Notes under the pieces: model-generated | What the model saw: only the letters and a program-made list of their open reading frames with translations | Databases searched by the model: none | Told to the model about the DNA's origin: nothing | Translations under genes and position numbers: made by a program | Shown: positions 45,027 to 55,685 of the stretch, piece by piece | How the letters are laid out: every line of letters starts with the position of its first letter | Numbering within the stretch: position 1 is the stretch's first letter | NCBI GenBank assembly: GCA_900169235.1 | Contig: FWCC01000191.1 | Location: 56,040-120,039, forward strand | Reading direction: 5' to 3' | DNA from: Zarea fungicola | Lineage: Eukaryota > Ascomycota > Sordariomycetes > Hypocreales > Cordycipitaceae | Length of the DNA: 64,000 nucleotides

Positions 45027-45641
45027 ATGGTGCGGCGTCCACAACCGCCAGCGCTGTCACCCCAGTTCTGCTTTTCAACAAGTACTTTGCGAGGTAAGAG
45101 CGAGAAGCATGCTAGCTTGCCTTTCTCAACTAAATACTCAGATTTCCTCCGCTTGTCGCGATCTACCGTCGACGACACAATCAGCCAGAACCTCAATGCA
45201 TTGGTGACTCCATCTCGTCCAGGTTTTGACCCGAAGTCGACTTCACAAAGAACATCAAGATCCTTGGGTCGAGATGTGAATACCGAGAGATGCACAGGTT
45301 TCCTTGACAAGGTGCTGTTTCCGGCATGGGATTCCCGCGCGAAGATTTTCGAATATTGTGCCGCCGTTGCCTCGAGCCCCGATCCCGACGATCCCGAGGC
45401 GACATTGCGAGAGGTTGAAAAGAAAAGAGATGGCGAGCGAGTGGTAGATGAACGCCTTGATCCATATTCTGGTAGATTTTATCCTCGTGAGAGTCGGACT
45501 GAAGCACTCGCTGCTACTCTTCGCCAGGAGCGTGTTGTTGAGGATATTGTTCGCCACCGCACCTGGGAAGTCGTTCAAGATCGCTGTGAAGCACCTCCTA
45601 GAGACTGGCAGAGTGCCATTGCGGGCTGGAGGGAGAAATAG
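45027..45641 (+). CDS. MIX23 / CID2-family mitochondrial protein
   Basis: Family of yeast Mix23 (intermembrane-space import factor) and fission yeast Cid2. Exons 45027-45093 and 45142-45641 (48 nt intron), 188 aa. It starts MVRRPQPPALSPQFCFSTST, and across the splice reads LRDFLRLSRSTVDDTISQNL, the family's most conserved block. The second half has CTGFLDKVLFPAWDSRAKIF and RVVEDIVRHRTWEVVQDRC. Four cysteines are spread over the protein, consistent with disulphide pairing. Skipping the intron gives an open frame but breaks the RDFLRLSR block, so the spliced form is chosen. The frame also runs upstream to a GTG at 44796, with no better ATG. Confidence 0.82.
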   Translation: MVRRPQPPALSPQFCFSTSTLRGKSEKHASLPFSTKYSDFLRLSRSTVDDTISQNLNALVTPSRPGFDPKSTSQRTSRSLGRDVNTERCTGFLDKVLFPAWDSRAKIFEYCAAVASSPDPDDPEATLREVEKKRDGERVVDERLDPYSGRFYPRESRTEALAATLRQERVVEDIVRHRTWEVVQDRCEAPPRDWQSAIAGWREK

Positions 45642-46472
45642 GGATCTGCTTTCCCGCCATTCATGGCAATTCGAGAGATCTGGATACGTGTACACCACCA
45701 TGTAACATTAGAACTTGTGAATAGAATTACTTGGCGCATCAGCAATTACAAAACAACCCAAAATCCTTAAGTACAAGTTGATGAGCAATTTGTACACACC
45801 AATACCTCATAATTCACTGGGAGGAAGCGAATGAGGAGGCAGTAGTGTTCACAAGTGCTCGTTCGCCTGTCCACTCAAGCAAGGTATTTGGAAATCAACC
45901 ATGCGATTTACATGATGCTGCTTCCCTAGCTCTTTAATGGTGAAAAAAACTGAAGCATTTTACGTTATTAAAGATAGTCGCATTTATCGCAGCCATAGCT
46001 ACAGTTGATATTCTGGCTGAACGAGGTTTTACAAGTGTACTAGTAGTGGTCAGTGGCTCAGACTGCCCACAATAGAACCTCCATTTCATTGCCATTTGGT
46101 TCCAACTACCGTTCCACCGTTCTACCTGTAACCTCATGACATAGCGGCCACCCCACCACCTCCGAGGATCCTCCGGCGACACTAAAGCTATCCCCCGGCC
46201 AGTCAACCACTTCAAGTCTGTCCTTACCTAGACATTGGATTCTTCATAGCTGCGCAACTGCCCCGGTGGTGATATTGTGCTCTCTATCATATTGTAGGGC
46301 GAGTTTGCCTGACCGTTTTATTTTGTCTTGTAAGCGGCGTAACATGCATGTGCGCCATCGGAATTTGCAACTCACAGATTGGACCAGCCCTGAATAGAAC
46401 CCGAAACGAACACCTACGAAAGCCGGGACCACGCAACGCGCATTACGCTACTTCAAACCCCCAAACAACACA
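45642..46472. other. Intergenic spacer MIX23 to NAA15
   Basis: 831 bp between tandem genes. It holds the MIX23 3' end and the NAA15 promoter. Short frames only; nothing supported. Confidence 0.4.
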
Positions 46473-49016
46473 ATGCCGCAGCAGCTCTCGTCCAAGGAGG
46501 CTGCCCAGTTCCGGCAAGTTATCCGCAGCTATGAAGATAAACAGTATAAGCGTGGTCTCAAGACTGCCGACCTCATCTTGAAAAAGGTCCCCAAGCATGG
46601 GGAGACCATGGCCATGAAGGCCCTGATCCTCAATGGCCAAGGGAAAATGGAAGAGGCATTTGCCCTCGGCAAGGAGGCCCTCACTGCCGACATGAAATCG
46701 CACATTTGCTGGCACGTGTATGGCATTTTGTATCGAGCAAACAAGAACTTTGAGGAGGCGGCCAAAGCCTTCAAATTCGCGCTCAAACTGGAACCGACGT
46801 CGATACCAATACAGCGAGACTTGGCTATTTTGCAAATCCAAATTAGAGACTACCAAGCCTACATTCAGAGCCGAAACGCCATGTTGCAGGCCCGCTCCGG
46901 AGCACGACAGAACTGGACTGCCCTCGCCATCGCCCACCATCTGGCCGGCAATCTGGCCGAGGCAGAGACTGTCCTTACCACGTTTGAGGACACCATCAAG
47001 GCAACTCCCTCTCGCTACGACCTGGAGCACTCTGAGGCCGTCATGTACAAAAACTCCATCATCGCTGAGCAGGGAGACTACCAGCGCGCTCTCAAGCACC
47101 TGGAGACTGATGCCAAGCAGAACCTTGACCGACTCGCCTTCCTCGAGAAACGAGCCGAATACCTGCTGAAGCTCAATCGCAAGGAGGACGCCGCCAAGGC
47201 ATACAGGGCTCTGATTGACCGCAACTGCGAGCACGCACCGTACTACACGCAGCTCATTGAGGCATTGGGCATCACCGAGACTGACTGGAAGGCGAGAAAG
47301 GCAATCTACGACGAGTACGCTGCCAAGTATCCGCGCTCCGATGCTGGTCGGCGCATTCCTCTCGACTTTCTCACCGGCGGCGCATTCCGGGAAGCCGCCA
47401 GCGCCTATCTCACGCTGATGCTCAACAAGGGCGTGCCCTCTACCTTTGCCAACCTGAAGCACCTGTACTCGGACGAGCAAAAGAAGGAGACTCTACTGAA
47501 GCTTGCGGAAGAGTACCTCGGCTCCCAAAAATCCGACAGCGAGAGCAAGGACAAGGGCGAAGCCGCAGCTCTCTTCTACCTCGCTCAACACCACAACTAT
47601 CATATGAGCCGTGACCTGTCCAAAGCCATGGACTATATTGAAAAGGCCATTGAAAAGGACAAGAAGAGTGTCGACTATTGCATGACCAAGGCGAGAATCC
47701 TAAAGCATGGAGGTGATTTACAAAAAGCCTCTGAGATGATGGACTATGCAAGGAGCCTGGACCTCAAGGACCGCTACATCAACAGCAAGGCCGCCAAGTA
47801 TCAGCTCCGCAATAACCAAAATGAAAAGGCCCTGAAGACTGTCGGTCTATTTACCCGCGCAGACACAGTTGGCGGCCCACTTGCAGACCTGCTTGACATG
47901 CAGTGTGTGTGGTTCTTGACGGAAGACGCTCGAGCCTATGCTAGACAAGGTAATATTGGTCTCGCTCTTAAGCGATTCCATGCAGTCGCCAACATTTTTG
48001 ACGTGTGGCAAGATGACCAGTTTGAGTTTCACAACTTTTCACTACGCAAGGGACAAATCCGAGCCTATATTGACATGATGCGATGGGAGGACCACGTGTT
48101 CGACCACCCTTTCTACACTCGCGCCGCCCTGGATGCCATTAGCATCTACTTGACCATGGCTGACAATGCTGCCATCGCTGCTGCCGCCGCCAGCGCCAGC
48201 GCCAACGGCAATGGGAACGGAGAAGTTGATGCCGACAAAGTCCTTGCCCAGAAAAAGGCCGCCAAAAAACTTAAGAAAGACAAGCAGCGACTGGAGCGTG
48301 AGGCTGCTGAGAAACAAGCAAAGCAAGATCCCAACAAGACCACCACTACCGGAGTAGATGGTGAACTAAAAAAGACGGACAATGATCCCCTAGGCTTGGC
48401 GCTGGCAGCGACCGCCGACCCGCTTGGCGCCGCCATGAAGCTCCTTTCTCCTATGCTGGAAGCAAGCTCCAAGAGTATCGAGGTGCAGCTTACTGGTTTC
48501 GAAGTTTTTATGCGCAGAGGTAGGGCTATACAAAAACTGGTCTTACGGCGGCTTACTAACATGGGGATAGAAAAATACGTGTTGGCGCTCCGCTGTCTCA
48601 ACGCCGCCATTGCGCTCGACAGCAGCAATCCTAGGCTTCACGCTCAAATTGTCGCGTTTGCCAAGGTGCTCAAGTCTGCTTCCAGCCTCTCACCCAAGGT
48701 TTTCCAGGTACTCCAGGCTGAGTTCAAGGTGTTGGATGCTGCCGCCACAGATTTGTCCAAGTACAATGCAGAATTCGCGGCCGGGCACAAAACCAGCATC
48801 CGCCATATTCTGTCGTCTGTGGCCGCCCAAAGAATCATTGATGAGAACAAGGGTACCACCGACGAGAAACTCACCACTGCACTGAGCCTGCCCAGCGCCA
48901 CATTTACCGATGCGATTGATGTGCTGGACGTCTTGAAGAACTGGAACAGCAGCGTGGCCGACGTCTTTCAAAAGGAGGCTCATGCCAGGTTTCCCCAAGT
49001 TACTAGACTTGCCTGA
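46473..49016 (+). CDS. NAA15: NatA N-terminal acetyltransferase auxiliary subunit NAA15
   Basis: Ribosome-anchoring TPR scaffold that binds the catalytic subunit Naa10 and acetylates Ser/Ala/Thr N termini co-translationally. Exons 46473-48519 and 48571-49016, 830 aa. It begins MPQQLSSKEAAQFRQVIRSY. TPR helices run through most of the length (GETMAMKALILNGQGKMEEA, NFEEAAKAFKFALKLEPTS, QGNIGLALKRFHAVANIFDV). A basic stretch, KKAAKKLKKDKQRLEREAAE, near residue 600 would contact ribosomal RNA. A 51 nt intron with a CTAAC site lies in frame and has no stop, so an unspliced reading would simply insert 17 residues. The spliced FMRREKYVLALRCLN matches the family. Long antisense frames are coding shadows. 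Confidence 0.94.
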   Translation: MPQQLSSKEAAQFRQVIRSYEDKQYKRGLKTADLILKKVPKHGETMAMKALILNGQGKMEEAFALGKEALTADMKSHICWHVYGILYRANKNFEEAAKAFKFALKLEPTSIPIQRDLAILQIQIRDYQAYIQSRNAMLQARSGARQNWTALAIAHHLAGNLAEAETVLTTFEDTIKATPSRYDLEHSEAVMYKNSIIAEQGDYQRALKHLETDAKQNLDRLAFLEKRAEYLLKLNRKEDAAKAYRALIDRNCEHAPYYTQLIEALGITETDWKARKAIYDEYAAKYPRSDAGRRIPLDFLTGGAFREAASAYLTLMLNKGVPSTFANLKHLYSDEQKKETLLKLAEEYLGSQKSDSESKDKGEAAALFYLAQHHNYHMSRDLSKAMDYIEKAIEKDKKSVDYCMTKARILKHGGDLQKASEMMDYARSLDLKDRYINSKAAKYQLRNNQNEKALKTVGLFTRADTVGGPLADLLDMQCVWFLTEDARAYARQGNIGLALKRFHAVANIFDVWQDDQFEFHNFSLRKGQIRAYIDMMRWEDHVFDHPFYTRAALDAISIYLTMADNAAIAAAAASASANGNGNGEVDADKVLAQKKAAKKLKKDKQRLEREAAEKQAKQDPNKTTTTGVDGELKKTDNDPLGLALAATADPLGAAMKLLSPMLEASSKSIEVQLTGFEVFMRRGRAIQKLVLRRLTNMGIEKYVLALRCLNAAIALDSSNPRLHAQIVAFAKVLKSASSLSPKVFQVLQAEFKVLDAAATDLSKYNAEFAAGHKTSIRHILSSVAAQRIIDENKGTTDEKLTTALSLPSATFTDAIDVLDVLKNWNSSVADVFQKEAHARFPQVTRLA

Positions 49017-50131
49017 GCTGTACGTGGTATGCGGGCCGAAGTGCCCGCTTGTGTTTAATGATGTAGCGAGGGCGGGGATGGCGTCTGTGGAACTCAAAAC
49101 GATTATACATGGGACTTGTATGCCAACCAGAGCAGTTATGGTATGGCAGGCAAAAGGGTTAACAGGGAAGATAAAATAAAATAAAATAAAAATAAAAACT
49201 CGATTAAATGCTGGCTTTTTTGTAGTGTCCGATGTCTTTGAGACTGGCTGTGCAGATGGCAGCTGTAGACCGGATAACTGAGTAGGTGTTTACATAAATT
49301 ACAACGGTAATGCATGAACGTGCATGTGGTAGCTTAGTAGCAAATTATTAAAGGACATTGACTCATTTGCTTTACTTATCAAGATGCCATTTCAGCCTCA
49401 TGTTCGACGTAAATGGCTCGGCCGCCACAGTGGAATCCGTGGCGGGTGTGAAGCCTCGGTAATGGCAGACAGATGGCAGACTGTTGATACATCATACAAC
49501 TAATTAATGACTTTTCGGAGAGGAGTAGACGCTCCAGCACATAGGCTTGTGTAAGAACCGACTGCCATTGGCCAATTAAATTCCCTGTGTACCGGTTGCG
49601 GCGGATCCATACGAGCATCGCGGACCGCTACGCGCAGGATTAGCTTCCTCATCGTAGGCCCGTTAATTCAGTTCTCCTTACGGAGTCCTCCGTACCTAGC
49701 TTGGGTAGGATTCATCGGCCCATTCATTACCCCGTATCTGCAGCTGCGTGCTAATAAAGTGCTAGGTGGTACGGCACAAGCGCCACCGAGCGACCGGAGC
49801 TCCGGCAAGCCGAACCCCCCTAGAGCTGTATCAGCGCGGCCACTTCAACACTCCCCAATCTCCCCAGCTTTATTCCCTCGCTTCCTTCCGATTTGGTCTT
49901 TGATTTCTTTATTTTATTTTCTACATAATTCCTCTTTAGTACCATTATTTTTTGGCTCGCTCGTTTGCGAACCTTTCCGTAGCCCGTCTAGCCACACGTT
50001 GGCGTGTGACGGAAACTGCCAGCTTTGGCGCATTGCATCTTGCACTCCTGCGACGACATATTAATACCCCTCGACGACGCGCGGAATATATAACAGCATC
50101 AACATACTATTGATTCTCTCAAACTGCTGCA
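49017..50131. other. Intergenic spacer with AAAAT microsatellite
   Basis: 1.1 kb between NAA15 and the sphingoid base kinase. It contains an (AAAAT)n repeat at 49171-49197 and a T-rich, pyrimidine-rich block at 49895-49960. ATATATAA lies at 50086-50093, about 40 nt before the next ATG. No gene is supported. Confidence 0.45.
49171..49197. repeat. (AAAAT)n microsatellite
   Basis: About five copies of a five-base A-rich unit, the last ones slightly imperfect, 150 bp downstream of the NAA15 stop. Confidence 0.85.
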
Positions 50132-51767
50132 ATGAGCACCAACGGCGCACAAACCGAGCCGCTGGCACTGCAACTGGCGAGTGGGAGGAAACTGACAGTG
50201 GAAAGCTCCAATCTTATCCTTCATGGTAATTATACCTTGCAATGGAGTAAAACTGATCTCTAACATGTACTATAGACCCCAATCCGTCAACAAACAAAAA
50301 GCTGAAACCAGGTGCGCATGGCCGAGATCAACCAAAGTTCCAAGCTAACAGACCAACATGGTGCAGACTCCAACGGCCGCCAATCGATACCACTATACAA
50401 CATCTTATGGTCCCAAGTCAACGGGGGGGACATTGTCATTGAATTTGCTCATTTGTCCAAGTCTAAGTTCCATGTCGAGAAATGGACCCTACCGATCCAG
50501 GAACCAGCAGCGTCTGAGCCCGAGACCTTTACAATCGAGCTTTTATCTCGTTCCTATGCCACGGCGCAGCAAAAACGAAAAGCCTACGTACTTATCAACC
50601 CCAACTCGGGCCCTGGAAATGGTGTCAAGATATGGGAAAAGGATGTCAAGCCATTATTCCAGGCTGCCAGGATGGATTTGGACATTGTTTTCCTCAAAAG
50701 GGGGGGCGAGGCCACGGAATTGGTTGAACAGATGGATATCAACCGCTACGACACTGTTATCCCATGCTCTGGGGATGGTACGCCATTTGAAGTCTTCAAT
50801 GGACTCGCCAAACGATCTGATGCCAGGCTGGCTCTCTCGAAAATTGCTGTTGGCCACATTCCCTGTGGTTCGGGCAATGCCATGGCATGCAACTTGTACG
50901 GCTCGCACCGCCCAACATATGCAGCGCTTGCTCTCATCAAGGGTGTTGTGACACCTCTTGATCTAGTTTCCATCACCCAAGGCGATACGCGAATAGTTTC
51001 TTTCCTCTCACAAGCACTCGGCGTCATTGCCGAAAGCGATCTCGGCACAGAACACCTGCGCTGGATGGGCAGTGCGCGTTTCGATTTTGGTGTTGTTTCA
51101 CGCCTTTTCCGCAAAAAGGCATACCCCTGCGACATTGCCATGCAGGTCGAGGTGGAAAAACCGGAGGTCAAGGAGCATTATAGGCGACATGCTAGTGAAC
51201 CAAGCCTCGTGGTGGCTGAGCCGGCCGACGACGAAGGAAATGGCCTGCCCAAGCTCAAGTACGGAACCGTGAAAGACAAACTGCCTGCAGGTTGGGAGTT
51301 TGTGTCGTATGACAAGATCGGAACATTCTACTCCGGCACTGTAAGTTGTCCCACAGAGCCTCCGGAGATGGAGGACAGAGTCCTAACTGTTGCAGATGGC
51401 CTATATGGCTCCCAACGTCAACTTCTTCCCGGCTGCTGTGACAGCGGATGGTTGTATCGATCTCATCACCATAAACAGTGACATGTCCACTTCCGCAGCC
51501 CTCAAGACGTTCATGGCTGTCGACTCCAACAAATTCTTTGACAGCCCCAATGTCCATTACAAAAAGGTGTCTGCCTACCGCATCATCCCCCGAAACCAAA
51601 AGGATGGCTACATTAGCATCGACGGCGAAAAGGTGCCCTTTGAGCCCTTTCAGGCCGAGGTACACCAAGGCCTGGGCAGGGTCATTTCCAAGAGAGGTGT
51701 GTACGAGGCTGAGGGTCCGGCGAACTGGGACAAGGTCACAGAGAATACACGCGTAGCCAGCGCGTAG
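50132..51767 (+). CDS. Sphingoid long-chain base kinase (LCB4 type)
   Basis: Phosphorylates sphingosine/dihydrosphingosine to the 1-phosphate at membranes. Exons 50132-50225, 50276-50311, 50367-51340 and 51396-51767, introns 50, 55 and 55 nt, 491 aa. After MSTNGAQTEPLALQLASG the tiny second exon encodes DPNPSTNKKLKP. The DAG-kinase catalytic domain shows YVLINPNSGPGNGVKIW, the nucleotide loop PCSGDGTPFEVFNGL and GHIPCGSGNAMACNLYG. The C-terminal domain ends in the block from MAYMAPNVNFFPAAVTADG to HQGLGRVISKRGVYE. All junctions keep frame. A basic linker around residue 350 (VEKPEVKEHYRRHASEPSLV) replaces the long insert of the yeast proteins. Confidence 0.92.
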
Positions 51768-52196
51768 CCAGTCGCGCTAGATTTGACGCGATCTGTTGAT
51801 GATAGATACCCAGTTATTGTAGAATTTATACTTGTGGCTTTTGTTGTTATGATGCAGCGGCGTCTCTAAGTTTACAAAGTCATGTGGGAGGCGCCGCCAA
51901 GAACCTCACGTTGAGCCGTGACAGCCAACGCAGCCAATTGCAATGCAATGATCGTCTGGCTCATCAGGCCGAATACACAATGACATGAGGGGCGCAAGGT
52001 TGGTGACGAAATCCAAACTGTATTACCAGCTCTCATAAATCCATGTGTTGAACGCGCCAACCAACAACAAACTTTGTCAAGTATGGCATGTTATGGCTGA
52101 GACTAATTCAGCAGTTGTGTGCTTTGCTATAAAATGCACACCCTCTCCAGCCCTTCTTCCACCCTTTCCATTCATACAAAATCCTCTACCCTCAGC
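51768..52196. promoter_or_regulatory. Spacer with CFEM-gene promoter
   Basis: 429 bp. TATAAAA lies at 52128-52134, about 65 nt before the CFEM start, followed by a pyrimidine-rich leader, a good fungal core promoter layout. Confidence 0.5.
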
Positions 52197-52565
52197 ATGA
52201 AGTTCCTCACCTTCCTCGTCATCATGGCGGCCACCATCTCCGCAAGCCCTGACGCCGCCTCCAGGCCAGAGAGGCCAGAGCGGAATATTGAGGACTACGT
52301 TCCTGAGTGTGCCATCCACTGCATCAACAACTTTGTGGTCAACCACACAAAGTGCAAGCTCGACGACTACAAGTGCATCTGCAAACACAAGGACGTCGAG
52401 AATAAAGACGCCATCTCGTGTGTCATTGACCAATGCGGCTTTGCGAGGGCCAAGAGTAAGCTCATCCAATCTGCCCTTGACATGATCCTGACACGCTGTA
52501 GACCAGGTCCTCCCTTCTGTCCAAGACTTTTGCAGGACTGCTGGGCGCCGCAGTATTTGAGCTGA
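52197..52565 (+). CDS. Secreted CFEM-domain protein
   Basis: 122 aa. Signal peptide MKFLTFLVIMAATISAS, then a short Pro/Arg spacer and a CFEM-type cysteine pattern: PECAIHC, ten residues, KCKLDDYKCICKHKDV, twelve residues between the fifth and sixth Cys, SCVIDQC, then RC about twenty residues on (C-x3-C-x10-C-x6-C-x-C-x12-C-x4-C-x20-C). The Asp in DDYKC matches the position used for haem binding in characterised CFEM proteins (family knowledge). Two more cysteines close the chain (PFCPRLLQDCW). No GPI site is seen, so it is probably released. CFEM proteins take part in haem/iron uptake, adhesion or host interaction; which applies here is unknown. A small C-terminal intron cannot be excluded. 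Convergent with the alginate-lyase-family gene. Confidence 0.75.
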   Translation: MKFLTFLVIMAATISASPDAASRPERPERNIEDYVPECAIHCINNFVVNHTKCKLDDYKCICKHKDVENKDAISCVIDQCGFARAKSKLIQSALDMILTRCRPGPPFCPRLLQDCWAPQYLS

Positions 52566-52915
52566 ATCCTTTCGAGTGGAATATCCGAGACTTCCAAAGC
52601 AGCCCGGCTGTGGAGGCTCGAGCTATTATATTAATTCATTCATTTGCCAGAAGGATTTAGATTGAGAATAACTGAATACCCAAATGGTACCCTTCTACCA
52701 GTAATAACCAGCGCTGGAGCCAATTCATGATTACTCGTTGCTTTGTTGTCCTTGGTTCCAATTGAAGTTTCTGATGCCCAAGCCAACAGGTTATATAGAA
52801 AGTACATGCTTCTACATCAGTTGGTTATATTTGATGGGGCGATTCACTTGATTCTGAAGACACTATTTGAAGACATTATTTGCTGCAAGAATTCACTTGA
52901 CTCTGAAGGAGTTGT
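52566..52915. other. Convergent 3' region CFEM / alginate lyase
   Basis: 350 bp between stops. A short imperfect repeat of TGATTCTGAAGACACTATTTGAAGACATTATTTG type lies around 52851-52884. Nothing coding is seen. Confidence 0.4.
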
Positions 52916-54154
52916 CTACAGTACAAGAATGCTATCAAGCTGTTGCGCCGCGGGCCGCAGATAAAAAATGTCCCCCCCCGGTGGCGGAACCAAGCGAGCA
53001 TCAACATTCTTCGCCTGACAAAGACCCGCAAGGGCAGCGGCATGAATATTATCAGTTGCTGCATACTGTGTAAAGCTCAGCTCGGGATACGTCCACTTTG
53101 ACGCACCGCCCACCGCCGCTGGAATGAGGAATTCGACTCCCTTGGCGAGAGACTGCCCAGCAGGGCCTTTGTACCGGAACAGATCAACGCCAACTTTCTG
53201 CGAGATGAGTGCCCAACGTAGATGGGCCCCCAGGTTGAAATTAGAATAATGAAAACTCGTTGCGCGAGAAAGCTCTTGCGGTTGGGATCCATTGGCGGTG
53301 AATTGATTATTGATAGTCGCCTTGGCAACTTGGGCAAGGTCACTCGCAAGCTGCTTGTTGCCAGTGAAGAGGGCAAGCGCGGCAATTTGCATGTGAGCAA
53401 ACGTACCATGGTTGTTTGATTGGGCTGCCTCTTGTTTTCCAAACGGTGAGTCCGTCAGCCAAGCCAGGAATCGCTTATTCCAATCCTTGAATGCCGCCAG
53501 CTTTGTCTGGTCCCAGCCCGGAGCTCCAATGGAAAGTATCGCGACAGCATCCACAACGTTTGTGTACTCTTGGCTAAAGTCAATAATGCCAATCGAACGG
53601 CCATCGTTGGCGCATGGCACAATCTGGGCATGGTTGAGATTGGGGTTCATTGCTGTATCTGGGTCGATGAACCAAGTCGTAACGATCTTGGCAGCATGTT
53701 GAGCATACTCGGGTTTTCCGGTGTAGAACCATGCCAAGGTAAGCACATATGTCGAGTTGAACATGCGACTAATGTTGGGTCGATCTGTGTACTTGTCCAC
53801 TTCCGGGTTGCGAACACCATCCTTTTCCTTGTAGGGGCATCCATCTGCAGAGTTGGGGTTGGGCCAAAAGTATGGCGCCTGCGAGGCATAGTCGTGAAGC
53901 GTTCCATTTGGCGGCGCACTGGTCTTGCTGGTCACTGTCCACGGGCCTTTGTCAAGCCAGTAATCAGCCTGCCTCGTTAAAATCTCCAACTCTGCCTTGA
54001 GCTTTTCATCCTGTTGAAGACGACGCTTGGTTTCGACGAGGAGGTGGCCATGCAGAACCACGGTTTCCGGCGTTTGAAGCTCGCCTGGCAACGCAGGCAA
54101 CGCAGCTGCCAGGCCAAGCAAACTGGCAACGGGAAAAATGAGAGAGAGACGCAT
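52916..54154 (-). CDS. Secreted alginate-lyase-family polysaccharide lyase
   Basis: Single exon, 412 aa. Signal peptide in the first ~19 residues (MRLSLIFPVASLLGLAAALP). The all-helical (alpha/alpha barrel) alginate-lyase domain covers the rest: PWTVTSKTSAPPNGTLHDYA, APYFWPNPNS, DRPNISRMFNSTYVLTLAWF, AQSNNHGTFAHMQ near residues 245-255 with the catalytic-type Asn/His pair, and RATSFHYSNFN near 297-307. Fungal members of this fold are widespread, and alginate itself may not be the substrate. The minus-strand sequence TATATAAA at 54349-54342 is a possible TATA box. The gene lies at the edge of the gene-poor stretch. Confidence 0.85.
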   Translation of the reverse strand: MRLSLIFPVASLLGLAAALPALPGELQTPETVVLHGHLLVETKRRLQQDEKLKAELEILTRQADYWLDKGPWTVTSKTSAPPNGTLHDYASQAPYFWPNPNSADGCPYKEKDGVRNPEVDKYTDRPNISRMFNSTYVLTLAWFYTGKPEYAQHAAKIVTTWFIDPDTAMNPNLNHAQIVPCANDGRSIGIIDFSQEYTNVVDAVAILSIGAPGWDQTKLAAFKDWNKRFLAWLTDSPFGKQEAAQSNNHGTFAHMQIAALALFTGNKQLASDLAQVAKATINNQFTANGSQPQELSRATSFHYSNFNLGAHLRWALISQKVGVDLFRYKGPAGQSLAKGVEFLIPAAVGGASKWTYPELSFTQYAATDNIHAAALAGLCQAKNVDARLVPPPGGDIFYLRPAAQQLDSILVL

Positions 54155-54341
54155 TGTGCATTCGTCTACTGCTTACTGTACTGGACACTGGGACGTCGCC
54201 ATTTTTAACTCCCAGCATGGAAATGCTCAGCTACGCACGGAAATGCTCCGGGCGTCCTTTATGTAACTCCCACCAATAGAGAGATTCTGTACTGCATAGT
54301 TAGATTGATTACATACATCAATTCTGGGTTGGTTTGCAGGG

Positions 54342-54349
54342 TTTATATA
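54342..54349 (-). promoter_or_regulatory. TATA-like element upstream of the alginate lyase gene
   Basis: TATATAAA on the minus strand, about 190 nt upstream of the start at 54154. Plausible core promoter if a 5' leader of ~150 nt exists. Confidence 0.4.
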
Positions 54350-54746
54350 CTACCTTGCTACAACGACTGTTGAAAGCATGGAATTAGGAAGTGGTGATTG
54401 GTGGAAATAATTTAGGAGATGCGCGGGCAACCACCCCGCAAGTGATGACAGTAATAGAAGGGCCGAAGTAAACTGCCGAACAGGTGCAATATGGACGGAG
54501 TACATGAGAGTCGTTGTGATCATGGTTGAGTCTGAAGACACATCCAGCAGAAAACATATTGATTAATACGTAGCAATACTATTGTTGACAATCTGGACAA
54601 TCTGGACTAGCTGTTTATAAACTTAACGCCAACGACGCAGTCGCAGTCAATCTCATGTAACTAGTCATTGATAAAAAAGATACACCGTCGTCAACCAGAT
54701 GTGAATGACGGCCCCACACTCGCCAACTACAACGGTAAAAATTAAG
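54350..54746. other. Spacer between alginate-lyase promoter and tRNA-Ile
   Basis: About 400 bp with no coding potential. On the minus strand, directly downstream of the tRNA 3' end, a T5 run (54736-54740) can serve as an RNA polymerase III terminator. Confidence 0.5.
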
Positions 54747-54845
54747 TGCTCTCGGCAGGGATTGAACCTACGACCTTCGCATTACCGATAATCCGGATTA
54801 ACCGCTTTATTAGTACGACGCTCTAACCAACTGAGCTACGAGAGC
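54747..54845 (-). tRNA. tRNA-Ile(AAT) with a 25 nt intron
   Basis: Full cloverleaf on the minus strand. The acceptor stem GCTCTCG/CGAGAGC pairs perfectly. D stem GCTC/GAGC with loop AGTTGGTTA. Anticodon stem TCGTA/TGCGA (one T-G pair) with loop CTAATA-A, anticodon AAT. Variable loop AGGTC. T arm GTAGG-TTCAATC-CCTGC. Discriminator A. Exon 1 is 54845-54808, the intron 54807-54783 (one base 3' of the anticodon, the canonical site), and exon 2 54782-54747. The CCA is not encoded, as expected for a nuclear gene. Both internal promoter boxes are present (A box around TAGCTCAGTTGG, B box GGTTCAATCCC). Splicing would need the tRNA endonuclease and TRL1, whose gene is in this window. Confidence 0.95.
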
Positions 54846-55685
54846 TGTGCAAGCACATCTCGTATTACTGATGGGAATGACAAAGTTATTCTCATACTTA
54901 TCCGTAATTTGGAGGACTTGGCACACCATTTCCCATCCAAATAATAAGTCAGCCCAAGGGCTGGCAAACGCAGCATATGGCGCAGACTTCTGGCAGCTAC
55001 GAAATCCTCCTTCATCCTTAGAAGCGTAGGCTGGTGCCTTCTATCTTTCCCTGTTCTCCCAACCCCTTCCTTCATCATCCATATGGCAAACTCAGCAAGC
55101 CCCAGCAGCTATGGAAGACCTTATTAATGAACTCCTCCGCCGTCGAGGTACCTGAAGCGGCCCCACGGAGATTTGCACAAAACGGCCAACGCTCCATTAA
55201 CTCTATGCTAGAAAACGAGCTATAGAGCAACAGATTCAAGCAATTTTTACAATTTCACTTGAGAAAAGGTTAGGACTTCCGTTCTTGTTCGATAAGCAAA
55301 GGGGTAAAAGTAAGTTATCCTGCCTAACCCACTATTATCTAATGTTCTAACTCAATAGAAATGAACCAACTAAGAATCATACAATTCATATAAAAGAGGC
55401 CATGAATTCTGACTTTGATACCTGTTGCGTCATTTAAGCTTATATTTATATGGACAATGTGGATTGGCGCTATTGAAGAAAAAAGCTAGGAGCAGCTTTT
55501 AACCACTGCTAGGTCTCGCAGGTCTCGCAGCGTTGTATGGACAAATTCAAGCTATCCTGTATTCTGCCAATATAGAAGTTCCCAGTTAGCTCTTGCTTCA
55601 CTACCAACAGCAAAATGCGCAACAGCTATAATTCGTTGGGGGCGTCTCTAGCCGGAATGCTATACCTCCCTTCCTCCCATGATAT

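Noticed and set aside
46443..47480. 345-codon open frame antisense to NAA15
   Set aside because: Lies entirely over a confidently identified gene. Such antisense frames follow from the C-ending codon bias, and the translation resembles no family.
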